DNA of 64,000 bases from NCBI RefSeq assembly GCF_027943255.1, contig NC_072896.1, positions 38,032,501-38,096,500 on the forward strand, written 5' to 3'. The translations under genes and the position numbers were made by a program. Below are positions 40,700-52,694 of the stretch, in pieces. Numbering within the stretch: position 1 is the first letter of the stretch; each line of letters starts with the position of its first letter. A model generated the notes under the pieces. It did no database searches. It had not been told where the DNA came from and saw nothing but the letters and a program-made list of their open reading frames with translations. Source of the DNA: Anastrepha obliqua (lineage: Eukaryota > Arthropoda > Insecta > Diptera > Tephritidae).

Positions 40700-42585
40700 C
40701 TTGGAAAGATGTTTTTGAGTGATAACAGAGGGCCATTGAATACTTAGTTTTGTTATTCTTTTCTTAACTCAATTATTACGCCTTGACCATCGATAGCTCT
40801 TGCCTCCTTACTGTTTCTGTTCATGAACTACCCAGTTCTCCAAACTTTGAGCAACCGCAAATTCACTGATGGATACTTCTTTCATTAAGACTGTCTCGCA
40901 TTCAAACGCTCACGTTGCTTGTCATTACATTTTGATCTTTAAGGCAGCTAACCTTATTTTTGTAACAATGAAGGTTTTCCATATATCAACTCTTTTTTGA
41001 ACTTCGTACTCATTGAAAACACAACTCTTTGCATTCTTCTACGTAAACTTTAAATTATATTTAGTTTGTATGATAAGGTTAACTTTCATAGGGCATCATA
41101 AAATCGTCAAATTTATTGGCTAGTTATTTATTTTTATTATTACAATTTACTGGTACTCGTAAAAATATCAGTTAGATCCTCTTGAGCGGTCAAGTCAAAA
41201 ACAATAAACACTCTAATGTTGGTAACGCCTTCATTATAACAATGTAACCTGTCTTCATAAGCTTATTTATGCATACATATCCTCGGTGCATACACACACA
41301 TAGGCATGCACGCTTGTGCGCGACCTACCTTCTCACCCCTATTCTCGAACACCTTTCCGCGTACGCTTTTTTCATCGACCACCAACGTCAATTGGCGGCT
41401 TCCTTCTCTCTCTTCCTGCAATGCCGACTCTATCGATGCATGCTTGTACGTGTGCTATAATTATATATATCTATGTATGTTAGCGTCGACAATTGCATGT
41501 TGTAGCCCAACACTTTTGTGAATACATGTAATTTTTTATTGTGGGCGCGTTGGTGTCAAAGTGTTAATGACTGGGTTTGCAAATGTGAATTAAAATAGCC
41601 AATAATTTTCATTCCCGGACAGCGCCCAAGTACGTACGAATATTGGTGTGTATATACATATTACATTTTAACGGTGCAATGTATAAGTACTACTCAGACC
41701 GTAGAAAAAAAATTGTTTTACAGAAATGGATATTAGTTACGCCGTCCGGTGGTTTCCATGTTATCATAAAATATTTACTCAGTTATGATTACAATGAAAT
41801 TTAATCAAGGCCCTCACTTCATTTGAAAGTGTGTTTTTTGGGTGTTTCTTTAAAAGCGCTTAAAACGAATATGAAAAAAGGTTTTTTTATTTTTGTTTCC
41901 AATATTTTACAATATTTTTTGATTATTGTTAAAAAACAAATTTTTTATACAAGGTTCGTTCAAAAAGTTGTCAGTCTTCGAAAAATGGTCTTCCAAAAAA
42001 AGTTATGTCACTGACGACACGGATTCCGGGACTCACTGGTGTCTGAAATCAAAAAGACAAGAAGGTTCTTATTCAGTATGAATGTCGTTATCGTGTGAAC
42101 TACGATCTTAAAAAACAAAAATTACAAAATGGCGAATGTTCAAAGAGTTTTTTGACCCTTTTTTTGATTCTAAAGGCCCGAAAAAAATACTACAATTTTA
42201 TTTTCCGAATGATAGTCGATTGCACAATAACAACATAAATTCTACCATATGTCATTTCAATTTTGGCCCTTATTATGAGCAACATTCGGTCTTCGACTCT
42301 AGCCGAAAGTGCTGATCGAACGAATTTTCATTTGGTATTATGGTGCTCATTCGCTGAGGAATAGGACTATTGTGAGTTTCGATCGATTGACGCATTTACA
42401 ATAGATAAATTTTTCTCAGCTGATACAGCAAATCAAAATAAAAGAAAAAGCCATTGTATTGAAATTCTTTGTTAAAAACATTTTTAAAAGTTAAAAAAAG
42501 TATTTTTTGTGAAAATGAGTACAAAGGAGTTGTGGTTCGACGACTCATTTCAATGCGAATAATGTAAATTTTAGGTTTGTGATCA
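40700..42585. other. Spacer with microsatellites, no recognised gene
   Basis: Between 41260 and 41500 there is CATACACA/ATATATCT simple sequence. TTCGTTCAAAAAGTTGTCAG near 41956 resembles a mariner-type end but has no partner. Nothing else was recognised. Confidence 0.35.
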
Positions 42586-42619
42586 TACAATGAAAATAAC
42601 TTACATAGGTATATAGATG

Positions 42620-42970
42620 CGAAAAATCCAGGAGCTACTCATGATTCTATGGCTTTCAACATGTCACCATTGAAAGCGCATTTAGGGGAGCAGCATCTCA
42701 ATGGCCGTCGCAACACTTGGCTCCTCGGTATGTAATAAACACCAATTGAAATTCCGTTTTTATTAATATTTTTCTGTCTCAGCTGATGCTGGATACGCTC
42801 TAAAACCATATTTAATGAAGCCGTTCAGAAACTCTGAGGAAGGGTCTCGACAAAGGACATACAACACACAACATGCTAAAGCGAGAAGCATCATTGAGAG
42901 AACAATTGGAGTCTTGAAAAACCGATTTAGATGTTGGTTGCAAGCAAGACCTCTCCACTATTCTTAAAAA
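42620..42970 (+). pseudogene. PIF/Harbinger (HARBI1-like) transposase fragment with a 55 bp intron
   Basis: Exon one (to 42727) reads DAKNPGATHDSMAFNMSPLK then AHLGEQHLNGRRNTWLL. A 55 bp intron (42728-42782, GTATGT...TCTCAG) is followed by exon two, ADAGYALKPYLMKPFRNSEE, QRTYNTQHAKARSIIERTIG, VLKNRFRCWLQARPLHYS, stop. Splicing rejoins the frame precisely at WLL-ADAGY. Recognisable family features are PGATHDS, (G)DAGY with a catalytic Asp and IERTIGVLK with the catalytic Glu. The 5' part just upstream (VCDHTMKITYI) is separated by a small frame problem. It is a partial, probably inactive copy. Confidence 0.82.
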
Positions 42971-42974
42971 AAAA

Positions 42975-43085
42975 CAACACAAATTATTGAACTTTGGTGC
43001 AAATCCCTTTTGCGAATTGTGTATTCTCTTCCATTAATGCAACCAGCCTTTCCAATTGCTGTTTGGTACTCACGACTTTCGACCT
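42975..43085 (-). pseudogene. Possible Harbinger-associated zeste/SANT-like DNA-binding fragment
   Basis: On the opposite strand from the transposase and just downstream of it, the frame VSTKQQLERLVALMEENTQF then AKGICTKVQ and a stop resembles the first helix of the zeste/Myb-SANT-like proteins that are the second gene of many PIF/Harbinger elements ('..QL..LV..ME.NP..A.G'). Position and opposite orientation fit a two-gene Harbinger element. Only about 30 residues remain, so the call is tentative. Confidence 0.4.
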
Positions 43086-43089
43086 GCAT

Positions 43090-43990
43090 AAAATTAACAA
43101 AATTAGTATATGTTTATTATTTGGTTACTATAAAACCATGAATAATCGCAAACAACTTACATTTTAACAAGTTTTCCCACAATACGCTACACAATCGAAA
43201 GCAAAATTGCATTCGACTCTACAACTAGCGAATATTGAAGATCGAATCCAACTAATAATAGGGGCCTTTATTTCATCAAAATCGGTTGAGTAGAACCGGC
43301 TATATGTATCTGTGTCGTCAGCTCGAACAACTAAATTGCGCGTTCCTTCTTGAATTCGAACAACTGGTTTTGTAAAGATTTCAACCCCTAAATTTAAGCA
43401 CACGTATGTTGGTACGTGTATACATATGCCTTTATCTATGTTTGTTTATGTCCCTGGCAACTAGTTTTGCAGTTCGACTTTCACAAACCAAAGCGCATTT
43501 TTGTGTAGGTACATATAAATATCCTTTATGCTTTGTTTTATCTGAAAACTAATTTTCAAGTTTTGCTGCAGAGTTTGCATCACAAAAATGACTATATATC
43601 TGTAAATATTTGGAATTTCGAAAAATCCTTTGCGGGCGATATTTTAATTCTTCATAAATAAGCAAAGGCGATGGCCTTCAGTTTAATAAAAGTTTTTTAA
43701 ATTTGCTTTTTTGAAAAGAACGTGAGGCAGCTGTTCCGCTCGAACAAAAATTTAAATTATTTTCAAGTCTGGTTCTCCAGGCAATTTTTTCTGGCAAAAC
43801 ATCTTGTGATTTATGTACATATATATGTATGTATGCCAAATCTCACATCAACTATATTGCTGAAGCACTGAGTCTACATATAGAAGTAATTAATCGTAGA
43901 CCGCTGAGTAAAGTGAAAAAAGGAATTAAAAAAATAATAAAACTTTGGTAAAAGTTATATTCGTATTTACAAAAACTGGACTGATTGAAA
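43090..43990. other. Spacer, one unrecognised open frame
   Basis: A minus-strand frame at 43164-43403 (79 codons) is open but has no motif I recognise. It may belong to the Harbinger remnant or be chance. The rest is AT-rich. Confidence 0.3.
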
Positions 43991-43996
43991 ATACTA

Positions 43997-45286
43997 TCGG
44001 GTGTACAATTAATTATTTTTGTATTTGTTACAAACCTCATATCTATTTATGTAGTCAATATTTTGACTGTGACAGCTATTCTATGTTAAAGCACGCCAAA
44101 AAATCAAGAAAATTTGATATGTCACAGTGAATATTAGTAAACACACAAATTTTTTTTATTATCAAAATGTCAAATTACGTTCCAACAAAACAGCATTTGC
44201 GGGGAGGTTTCCTTTTGTTCTTCAATTTATAAAAAAAGTACAATAGAAGCACATCGTTTACTCTCAAAAGCTTATCCTGAATTGTTGCTCCAGAGGTTAG
44301 GGTATATGAACAGTGGTTTGCACGATTTAAAAGTGGTGATTTTGACACAGAAGACAAAGAGCTATCAGGTCCAACAAAAAAGTTTGAAGACGAAGAATTG
44401 GAGGCATTACTCGATCAATATCCATGCTAAACTCAAGAAGAACTAGAAAAAGAAAAGAAGAACTTGGAATTCACTCAAAAAGCCATTTCTAAACGTTTAA
44501 AAGCAGCCGGATACATTCACAAACAAGGAAATTGGATGCCACACGAGTTGAAGCCGAGAGACGTTGAGAGACGATTATGCATGTCTGAAATGCTGCTTAA
44601 TCGCCACAAAAAGAAATCGTTTTTGCATCGTATTGTCACTGGCGATGAAAAGCGGATTCATTACGACAACTCAAAGCGTAAAAGATCATATGTGAAGCCA
44701 GGCCAACCAGCCAAATCGACACCAAAGCCGAATATTCATGGTTTGAAGGTAATGCTCTGTATTTGGTGGGATCAGAAGGGTGTGCTGGTAAAATCGGACC
44801 AGACGATCACGGGAGAGCTATACAGGCAACAATTGATACGTTTGAAGCAAGCAATAGCGGAAAAACGGTCAGAATGGGCGACCATACTCGAGAAATTGAT
44901 TTTCCATCATGACAATGCTCGGCCACATGTTGCAGTACAAGTAAAAAATTATTTGGAAAATGCCGTATGGGAAATTCTACCTCACCCGCCTTACAGCCCA
45001 GACATAGCTCCTTCTGATTACCACTTGTTTTTGTCGATGCAGAATCACTTTTCTGGAATACGGTTCACCAATGTTGAAGTTATTACAAAATGGCTTAATG
45101 ACTTTCTCGGCGCAAAGATGAGAAGTGTTTTTGGTATGGAATCCATAAATTGCCTGAAATATGGGAAAGAGTTGCCGCTTCCGATGGACAATATTTTGAA
45201 TAAAATATATTTTCACTTTTATACTTAAATAAATGGTTTTTTTTAACAAAAAAAAAACATACGAAATTAATTAGTTGTACAGCCAA
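43997..45286 (+). mobile_element. Full-length mariner of a further mauritiana-type lineage, 1,290 bp
   Basis: The element is flanked by TA (43995-43996, 45287-45288). The left end TCGGGTGTACAATTAATTAT and the right end, reversed, TTGGCTGTACAACTAATTAA agree at most positions and resemble the Mos1-type '..GGTGTACAA' end. It contains a damaged transposase. The TIR divergence shows it is older than the copies at 4943 and 18259. Confidence 0.85.
44167..45228 (+). pseudogene. Mariner transposase pseudogene
   Basis: ATG 44167 reads MSNYVPTKQHLRGGFLLFFN then stops. Later frames give QWFARFKSGDFDTEDKE and ELEALLDQYPC, stop, TQEE. From 44464 a 254-codon frame runs KAISKRLKAAGYIHKQGNWM, PHELKPRDVERRL, HRIVTGDEKRIHYDNSKRKR (first Asp; the usual Trp after DEK is Arg), FHHDNARPHVAVQ (second Asp) and SPDIAPSDYHLF (third Asp), with 34 residues between the last two. 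A short deletion removes YYEL after GVL. The catalytic Asp residues survive but the N-terminus is broken. Confidence 0.88.
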
Positions 45287-45739
45287 TATATAACTCATAA
45301 CCGCGGTGGACATATGCCGGTTATCATATTCAAGAAAAAGAAAAAAATACCATGAAATTATTTACCAGATTAAAATAAAAAACATCACACCAACAATATT
45401 TTGGTTTTGTAATATCTGTCTAAGTTCTCAAGCTTTTAAAAAATCCCGTTACATATATTTGTAAGATTAAAGGAAGTCTCTGGAATTTTTCTGAGAGAAA
45501 GGATTTATAATATTGGTGTGATCATTATTTTACTTGGTGTCTTCAGTTTCCACGCGAAACGCGTCGGTCTATTTCGACATATTTACCCACCTAGAGAGCC
45601 AGATTACACCAGATGAATGATGACTGATATAAGTGTAGCAACTGACAAAACGCACAGAAGTAAGGATTTTTAATTCCAATATAAAATCAGTTCCTTTCTC
45701 CGCTTGTGAAACGTAGCTTGTATCAGCATCTACCACACA

Positions 45740-45955
45740 AAGTTTACAATCATTTGTTAACCGTTATCTCAGAACAATCCGGCGTATATGGAGGCCTGAC
45801 CACTGTATTTTGAACGAACAACTCCTCGCAAGAAGCAGACCAAGCCCATTGCTATTGAAATACGGGAACGTAAATGGAGATGGATTGGGCACACCATGCG
45901 AAAATCAGCTAACAAACTAAGCCGAACGGCGTTATGAATAGGTTTTACACGCGCA
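45740..45955 (+). pseudogene. RTE-like LINE C-terminal fragment
   Basis: The plus strand reads [15 protein letters not shown], then [14 protein letters not shown], and after a one-base shift [20 protein letters not shown]. This matches the '[29 protein letters not shown]' region of an RTE-like family in insects. It is a fragment without catalytic motifs. Confidence 0.65.
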
Positions 45956-46099
45956 CAGATTCCCTTCGAGTTATCAGTTGACTTCAGCATGAAATTTACA
46001 ATATTTTCTCCGTTTATGGTCTTAAAGGTTTCGGGAGCGTAGTGTGGCCATTCGAACTAGACGTGATTAACATCTCCCCTTCCGTGCAAATTGGACAAT

Positions 46100-46165
46100 T
46101 TACACGCAAGTGTCATCGGAAATTGCATTGTCTGCTAAAGAGCGACTGCTATTAGAAAACTTTAT
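46100..46165 (-). repeat. Degenerate tRNA-SINE body fragment
   Basis: GCATTGTCTGCTAAAGAGCG then ACTGCTATTAGAAAA corresponds to the SINE body (GCCTGCCGAGGGGCGACCGC, TATTAGAAAA) with about 25% change. Confidence 0.5.
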
Positions 46166-46489
46166 CTATCATATGACGGATCTCGTCATTCCAGTTAAAG
46201 GAATATCAAAAGAATTTACTCACGCCTTTACTAGTATCTGACACATAGTTCAGCTAAGACCGCAAAATTGTCCCGAAACGCGTTAGATCATATACCCATA
46301 GCGATAGAGAGTTGAGAATTAGATGCGCCTATTCCCTTGCCCATTTGGGAATCAGTTTTGTAACAATTTAGGATCAAGGATTTGGCTTCCACTTTCAATA
46401 AAATCTTTTCGGTAATCGGGCACCGGTTTAGAAAATCTCTGTTAATCAGATTTCTTTAGACTTTGACTTTTCTTGTCTCATGACATGTC

Positions 46490-46900
46490 GTTATTTTGAT
46501 GCGGTTGTTGTTGCAGTTCACTAAGCCGTGCCAGTGCGGTGTAGTCACCGATCGCCATCGACTAACTCATCTAGCGGTAGGCTCAGGAAGCCCAATATTT
46601 CGACATGTTGGGACCTGTTGGAGACGGGTGCTAGGAGATTGGGTTTGGTCGTAATTGAGCCAAAGTTACGTGGAACTCGCGAGACCGCTTAAGTTCAATA
46701 GGTGGTGTTTGGACACCGATAACGGGAGTTTAAGGAGGTGGTGAAGATCTCTCCTTAAATTTCATTTAATGTCTGTCTGTATACTGCCCGATCTAGTAGT
46801 TGCAGTTCTGTATGGTCCTGGATCTCCTCGCTGTAGACGAAGAGATGCCTGTTGACTCACTTGGAAGATGATTCAGGCTCCAGGAAATGTCTGCAATGGT
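46490..46900. other. GC-richer unclassified patch
   Basis: This stretch starts GCGGTTGTTGTTGCAGTTCA and is clearly richer in G and C than its surroundings. It contains CTCGCGAGACC and GGAGGTGGTGAAG but no frame or motif I can name. It may be the untranslated part of a retrotransposon. Confidence 0.3.
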
Positions 46901-47159
46901 GACTAAGTGCAAGGGTAGATATGATCGATGTGGTAGAGGATTTCGTATAACCAGGCGACTAGTATTGACAAGCGTGGAATATAATATTTCTCTCTGTTTT
47001 CATTCGGCCTTCGTAGGATTAATAAGATCAGATGTATTGAGAATCCATCGCCTGTATTCTCTATCCCTTAAGAAACTCTTCATATTCATATTCTTTTTAC
47101 TTCAGCTCTTACTTTGTAAATCACTAAATTTTATGAATAAGCCGCTTACAAAGTAATTC

Positions 47160-49230
47160 TACTGGTGACTTTTTAGCTAAAGCCGTCAATGCGTTAAGAA
47201 AGAATTGAACTTTCCCACACAGAGTTAATTACAACAATTTGTTTGTAAACATAATGAATTGTTGCTGACGCGATAATAAACTTCTTTTCACACTCAAAAG
47301 TAACAACAAAAGAATGACATTACATAAGCAACAATAAAGCTTACTTAAACCATTATTAGCTAGTTCTCGGTTCACACTATGCGCGCGCTGGTCGGGCGGA
47401 CGAGTCTGAAGATGCATGAGACCTTTTTCAGGCTAACGCCACAATGTTGGTATTTTATGGCAATTATATGTAATTTTAAATGTCCTTTGCACCATAACAT
47501 CAATTAAATTCCTTTATCTAATGACCAATACACACAAACGTGCATGCGTCCAAAACCGCTTTACAGACAAAGAATGAACATTCGCGGACAGTGTGACCGA
47601 AAATCATTCAGCTATTTTTGAAATATTTTCAACGTTTACTTTTTTTGTTATTTTATTATAAAAATTTTGTACATAACTAAAAGGTGAAAGAAAACTTATG
47701 ATCCGATTTGATTATCTGTATTTCGAAAACATAATGTAAATAGTTTTACTTGGGGCACTAAATATTCTTTTTTAATATATATATACCTAAATATATAAAT
47801 ACCTATATTTTCTTTTCATAGTACTTTGCATCGCAAGGCTTCCGGCACCAGATTACCGATTTGTCGACAATTTTTGTTTGTCACAGAAAGTACATATGTA
47901 TTCTAGGCTGTCAGATCGGACGATTTCGCTGACTGCCCAAAATCACCAAATTAAGATATGAAATGGTCTGAAGAGATAGTGTTCACAATTTTTTTAATTT
48001 CCAACGCTATGTGTTTGAGATAGCTTAAATAACATATTCACCAACAAATTCGATTTCGGTATTCAGAACTCGCTCAACACGAGGACTTTCGGTTGTCTAA
48101 AAACGAGTTTTTTCTTCGTTTTCATGCCTAGAGTGGTGCTAATGCGCCTCTCCTCTCACCAGCAGTTTTTCTAAAAAAATAAATTATTTCATTATTTGTC
48201 AGCCAAAATCTCTGATTATACGACACTCGGGTAGCTGGTTCGTTTATAACAGCTGCCTGCCATCTGAATTTAGTATAGAAACTCCTTCGATTCCTTGATC
48301 AAATTCTTTGGGTGAACCGCCTAGAAATGTCTAATTAAGTTGAGCGCTTTCCCGGCGTTGTTGATGGCTCCTTCTCGACACTATTTCTCGAAATTTGTGA
48401 GTTCTGAAGTAATTGACTTGTTGGAGGTCGTAAAGTTCACTTAAGATCGGGGACTGGACCAGTCTCTTAGAGTTGAGCAGCTAACTGTAGAATTGTTTGA
48501 GTAGCTGACGCCAGACAGCTCATTTCTTCCTTCTGCAATTAGGTCGGAAATCATAGACGAATTATTTCACAAAAACACTGAGATAACATTTTTGTACTTT
48601 CCGATAATTCCTCATTCTAGAGCACCCAAAGTTTCGTAAATTACAACTGTCAAATGTAAAAAGTTCCAATTAGTTATAACAGCTAAATGAGAAAGTTAAA
48701 AGTTTTAGTGCCTCAAATAGAGTGACGCTTTTTGCGTCAGCCTATTTTCTGTTAGCACGAATAGACATTAAGCAATCATAAGATATCATAATTTTCTAGA
48801 AAATTAAAAAAAAAAAATCATCAAAGGTTACAACAAGTAAAAGAACTAATATCTAATTACTTTATTTTGTTAGCTTGAAATTTTCAAAACGGGTTTTTAA
48901 GATCTCTTCATTAAATTAGCAGTCACACACTTGGTATTACTATGGATCAATTTCTGGTCTATCTGCAATCTACAGGATCAGCCTAGTGCTCGCTTGTCTG
49001 CTTTCGCTGTGGTCCGCGGAAAAGGTCTGTTGTATAGAAAATGTAGAGACTCTCATTTTTAGTAGATTTTGTACACGTAAACATGTTTATACCTCATTGA
49101 ATTTCATTATTTTTATTACTTATTACATTTAAAATAAACAAAAAAACTTAATATAATAAACAGAAACAGGGTTTCAAGACCAACAGCTCGATTAAATTTT
49201 AGTACGAAAGCCTCGATTAAGAATTTAATA
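47160..49230. other. Long spacer, nothing recognised
   Basis: AT-rich, with no repeat boundary, coding motif or RNA signature that I can support. Confidence 0.35.
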
Positions 49231-49234
49231 TTAA

Positions 49235-51240
49235 GCCCCTCTGCTTAATGACAGAAGGGTTTGCGACAGTCGGTCGGACATGACAGATAACATCAGTTTA
49301 GTCCATCTGTAGCCTCTCTCAGCCTGCCAAGCTCGAATGTGGGTAGTAGTTACTCATTTGCTAACCGTGGCTGTGATGGCCGCAGAAGGGAGTGGCAAAA
49401 CGCCAAAGAAGTCTGAGGCCCGTCTTAGCTCAGGAGTCAAAAGTCTCGTTACCCGCGATACCCACGTGTCCCGGGACCCACGTTAGCATCAGGTTATTAT
49501 GTCTACCGACATAGTTCAGCCTAGATTTACAGGACTTGACTACCTTTGAATTGGTTGGGCGGCTGTCTAAGGCCATGATCACAACTTGGCTGTCGCTGCA
49601 GACACATATAGATCTGCCTCTTCATCGGTTTTCCACAACAAAGTTCATCGCTTCTTGACCCGCATACACCTCCGCTAGAAACACAGATGCATGCATTCCA
49701 AGAGCAAAGTGCAGTTTTATCCCCCTGGATTCCACGTATACTCCAGAGCCGGAGCCATGCTCGGTCTTGGAGCCATCCGTAAAAATGCGAAAATAGTGTT
49801 TTCCGGGCTCATTTTCTGAGTTTTACCACAACTAAGCCTCTGGCAGCACTACACTGTATCTCTTTTCAAGTACGACTCTTGATGGCAAGGAGTCAAGGGG
49901 CATGGAGGGGCACAGACAGGGGCCATACCAGTTCCCATTCTGTTTCAGCCTGCAAATGGCCTTCAAGGCCTCTCATTGGATGAAAGCATCAAGTGGTGGC
50001 AAATCAATCAGAGCATCTAATGCCGGGCCTGAAGTAGTCGGAAAAGCTCGGTGCAACAGATGACCACAGTGCGTTGTAGTCTGGATAAGGTCCTCCTGAC
50101 TCCCACGAGAGAGAGTCTACTCATCCCGACCACTGATGCATAGGTAATAATAGGTCTTATCATAGCCGTGTAGATCCACAGGACCTTGCTAGGAGAAAGA
50201 CCCACGTTTTCCCAAAGACGCCTTTGCACTGCCAGAAAGCTGTCAGCGCTTTGGATGTCTTTGTTTCAACGTGTGATTTCTATAGGAGCTTACTATCGAG
50301 GATTACTCCCAGATATTTAATTTCCTTGGATAGCTGGATTGTGACTCCTTTTAGCTTAGGCAGAATGAGTTCCTCCTTCTGGTGAAGAGGATAATACCAG
50401 TATTGGTGGGATTTACCGATAGCCCATTCGTACAGCACCAAGTGTCAATCAGATCCAGAGTTTTCTGCACTTTCCTGCTTCCTGTTACCAAACAAGCAAC
50501 ACCGCATATGCTTGTGCGTAGACTCCCGAATCGTTTCAGGTGGTGAGTAGAGGATCGATTACCATGCACCAGAGCAATGGAGACAGCACACAGCTTTGGG
50601 GTCAGCCTCTGTTAACCCCGGATGGCACCAGCAGATCTCCTCTGCTCGCACCGAGACAATTCTTTGGGCCAGCATCGAATGAATCCAATTTGATAGCACC
50701 TGGTCTACGCCGAGCCTACTAGCAGAGCTACACACACTATCAAAAGTGGCATTATCAAACGCCCCCTCTTTGTCTAAGAAGATGTCCATAGCGTAGTCCC
50801 TCCTGTCGATGGTCAGCTCTACCCTAGCAACAAGATTTTGCAGTACCGACTCGCAGGATTTTCCGCTTAGATAGGCATGCTGAAATAGAGACAGAGGGTG
50901 AGCCTTCAGCGACTTCTGACGTATGCGCAATTCCAGCAGTCGTTCGAGACTTTTCAGCATGAAAGAGGTCATGGCGTGATGGGTCTAAAGCTTTTCGGAC
51001 TGGTGTAGTCCTCTCTTCCAACCTCTGGGATGAAAGCGACCCTCTCCATCCTCCAAGAGCGTGGTATGTAGGCCAGTGCTAAGCATGCCGCGAAGATTTT
51101 CTTCAGGGCTGCTATCACGGACTCTGCGCCTTCCTGAAAGGCTACTACGTTGTATATAGAGCTCATAAGAGTTTTAGCTGACAGTGTTGTACTTGTGAAA
51201 TTATAAAAGAGTATATTAAAAAGAATTGAGATGTCCAATA
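49235..51240 (-). pseudogene. RNase H-bearing LINE (I/LOA-like), reverse transcriptase to C-terminus, inactivated
   Basis: On the minus strand from 51240: LAYIPRSWRMERVAFIPEVG and SPKSFRPI, SFMLKSLERLLELRIRQKSL, QHAYLSGKSCESVLQNLVAR, AMDIFLDKEGAFDNATFDSV (first RT Asp region, normally IFLDIEGAFD), then SICGVACLVTGSRK where YADD should be (lost), DTWCCTNGLSVNPTNTGIIL, GLSPSKVLWIYTAMIRPIIT (thumb), and an RNase H domain from about 49800: IFTDGSKTEHGSGSGVYVES, VFLAEVYAGQEAM, VCSDSQVVIMAL, LTWVPGHVGIAGNE. RNase H active-site residues are present. The end AWQAERGYRWTKLMLSVMSD and RLSQTLLSLSR reaches about 49245 and stops abruptly without a 3' UTR. Multiple frameshifts make it dead. Confidence 0.85.
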
Positions 51241-51249
51241 AATTTTGCC

Positions 51250-52385
51250 GATTTCTAAGAAATCAACGTCTCCAAATGTATTAATTTCATCTAAATTTTG
51301 TTAGAATATAAACTGTACAAATATGAGCACTGCAATTAAAATGCCTGTACGATTATCACACACTGTATATATGCACACACACATCGTCACATCAGTGAAT
51401 TATTGCACAAACAATTTGACATTAAGAAGGCTAGCCGCAAAGCTGTCTATCCCCACACGCTCCAATTAAGCATTATTCCTTTTCTAAGTCCCCCAAAATT
51501 ATCAGTTCCCCCTAAATGCTCCATTCACTGTATCTGTAACAAACTTCGTGTCATGCAACAATGTAATTGCCACTGCCGTTGGCATTTCCGCTGAATAACA
51601 AATAAGAAAAAAAAGAACGAATAAAAGCCAGAATGATATCTAAAATTGTATAAGTATTTCTCTTTTTGTGTGTATGTATGTATTTTGACAGCGGCGTACA
51701 AGGCATTGGATTTGACTAAGCCGAGCAGGAACAAGAGTACAACCTTAAAGTAGCCACAACCGAACAACGCCGCGACAGAGTTGTGGCTAAGCAAGTGGTA
51801 TGTGGCCGGTCGTACGGTGCCACTGTTGACAACCATTCAATGCGACATTTACACTTCACTTTGCAACAGCCAAACAAGAAATGATGTGTCAGCAAATGAA
51901 GTTGTAAAGGCCAAGTAGCGTGGAGCTAATCGACGTTGGCGTTGTGCTGTTTGGCTGTATAGAGCTACATATATGCATATATACATATTAAGGGGTTAGT
52001 TTCGTTGCCAGCAACAGGGAAATCTATGACGAAGGTGGTTTCTGATATTTAGTTGCACCAAAGCTGACCTAAAGCAGAATAATGATTATTAGAGCCACAT
52101 ATTTATTTTTGTGTAGGTAAAAATGAAGATTAATCTATGTTATGCCTATCCAATCCAACAATCTGAATACATACCCTTGCGCTCACAAAATTAAGTCACG
52201 GTTACCTTTTTCAACATTCGCAATGTTTCTCATGATAGATTTTTTCGCTAGTTTTATATAAAAACATAGTTGATTGTATCAGCATCAACAGGATTGCTTT
52301 CCCCACAATAATTCCTAAATGTAAAATCCCAAACAAACTAACCAGAATAGTAATGATGACTTTGAAAGAAACTGTATCAAAAGTG
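51250..52385. other. Spacer, nothing recognised
   Basis: ATGTATGTATG microsatellite near 51670-51685. No gene or element was recognised. Confidence 0.35.
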
Positions 52386-52386
52386 A

Positions 52387-52690
52387 TATAATTGGCGCAT
52401 ACACCCTTTTTGGGTATTTGGCCGAACTCCTCCTCCTATTTGTGGTGTGCGTCTTGATGTTGTTCCACAAATGGAGGGACCTACAGTTTCAAGCCGACTC
52501 CGAACGGCAGATATTTTATGAGGAGCTTTTTCATGGCAGAAATACACTCGGAGGTTTGCCATTGCCAGCCGAGGGGCGACCGCTATTAGAAACATTTTTT
52601 TTCTTAATTTTGGTGTTTCACCAAGATTCGAACCAACGTTCTCTCTGTGATGGTAATCACGCACCAACCCATTCGGCTAAGGCGGCCGCC
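52387..52690 (-). mobile_element. Full-length tRNA-derived SINE, about 300 bp
   Basis: From 52690 on the minus strand it carries a tRNA-like head with box A (TAGCCGAATGGGTTGG) and box B (GGTTCGAATCTTG), a central body (CTAATAGCGGTCGCCCCTCG; CAAACCTCCGAGTGTATTTC), and a 3' part GGAGGAGGAGTTCGGCCAAA with a CACCC/GGGTG hairpin, ending GCGCCAATTAT. Flanking GTGATATA (52383-52390) and GTGATACA (52691-52698) may be the target duplication. Other copies lie at 6941, 15816, 31116, 34715, 36933 and 46100. Confidence 0.9.
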
Positions 52691-52694
52691 GTGA

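Noticed and set aside
41956..42020. Mariner element beginning at TTCGTTCAAAAAGTTGTCAG
   Set aside because: Only a weak resemblance to a terminal repeat, with no matching second end and no transposase sequence behind it.
43164..43403. A 79-codon minus-strand frame as a host gene
   Set aside because: It has no recognisable motif, splice structure or codon bias, and it lies between transposon remnants.
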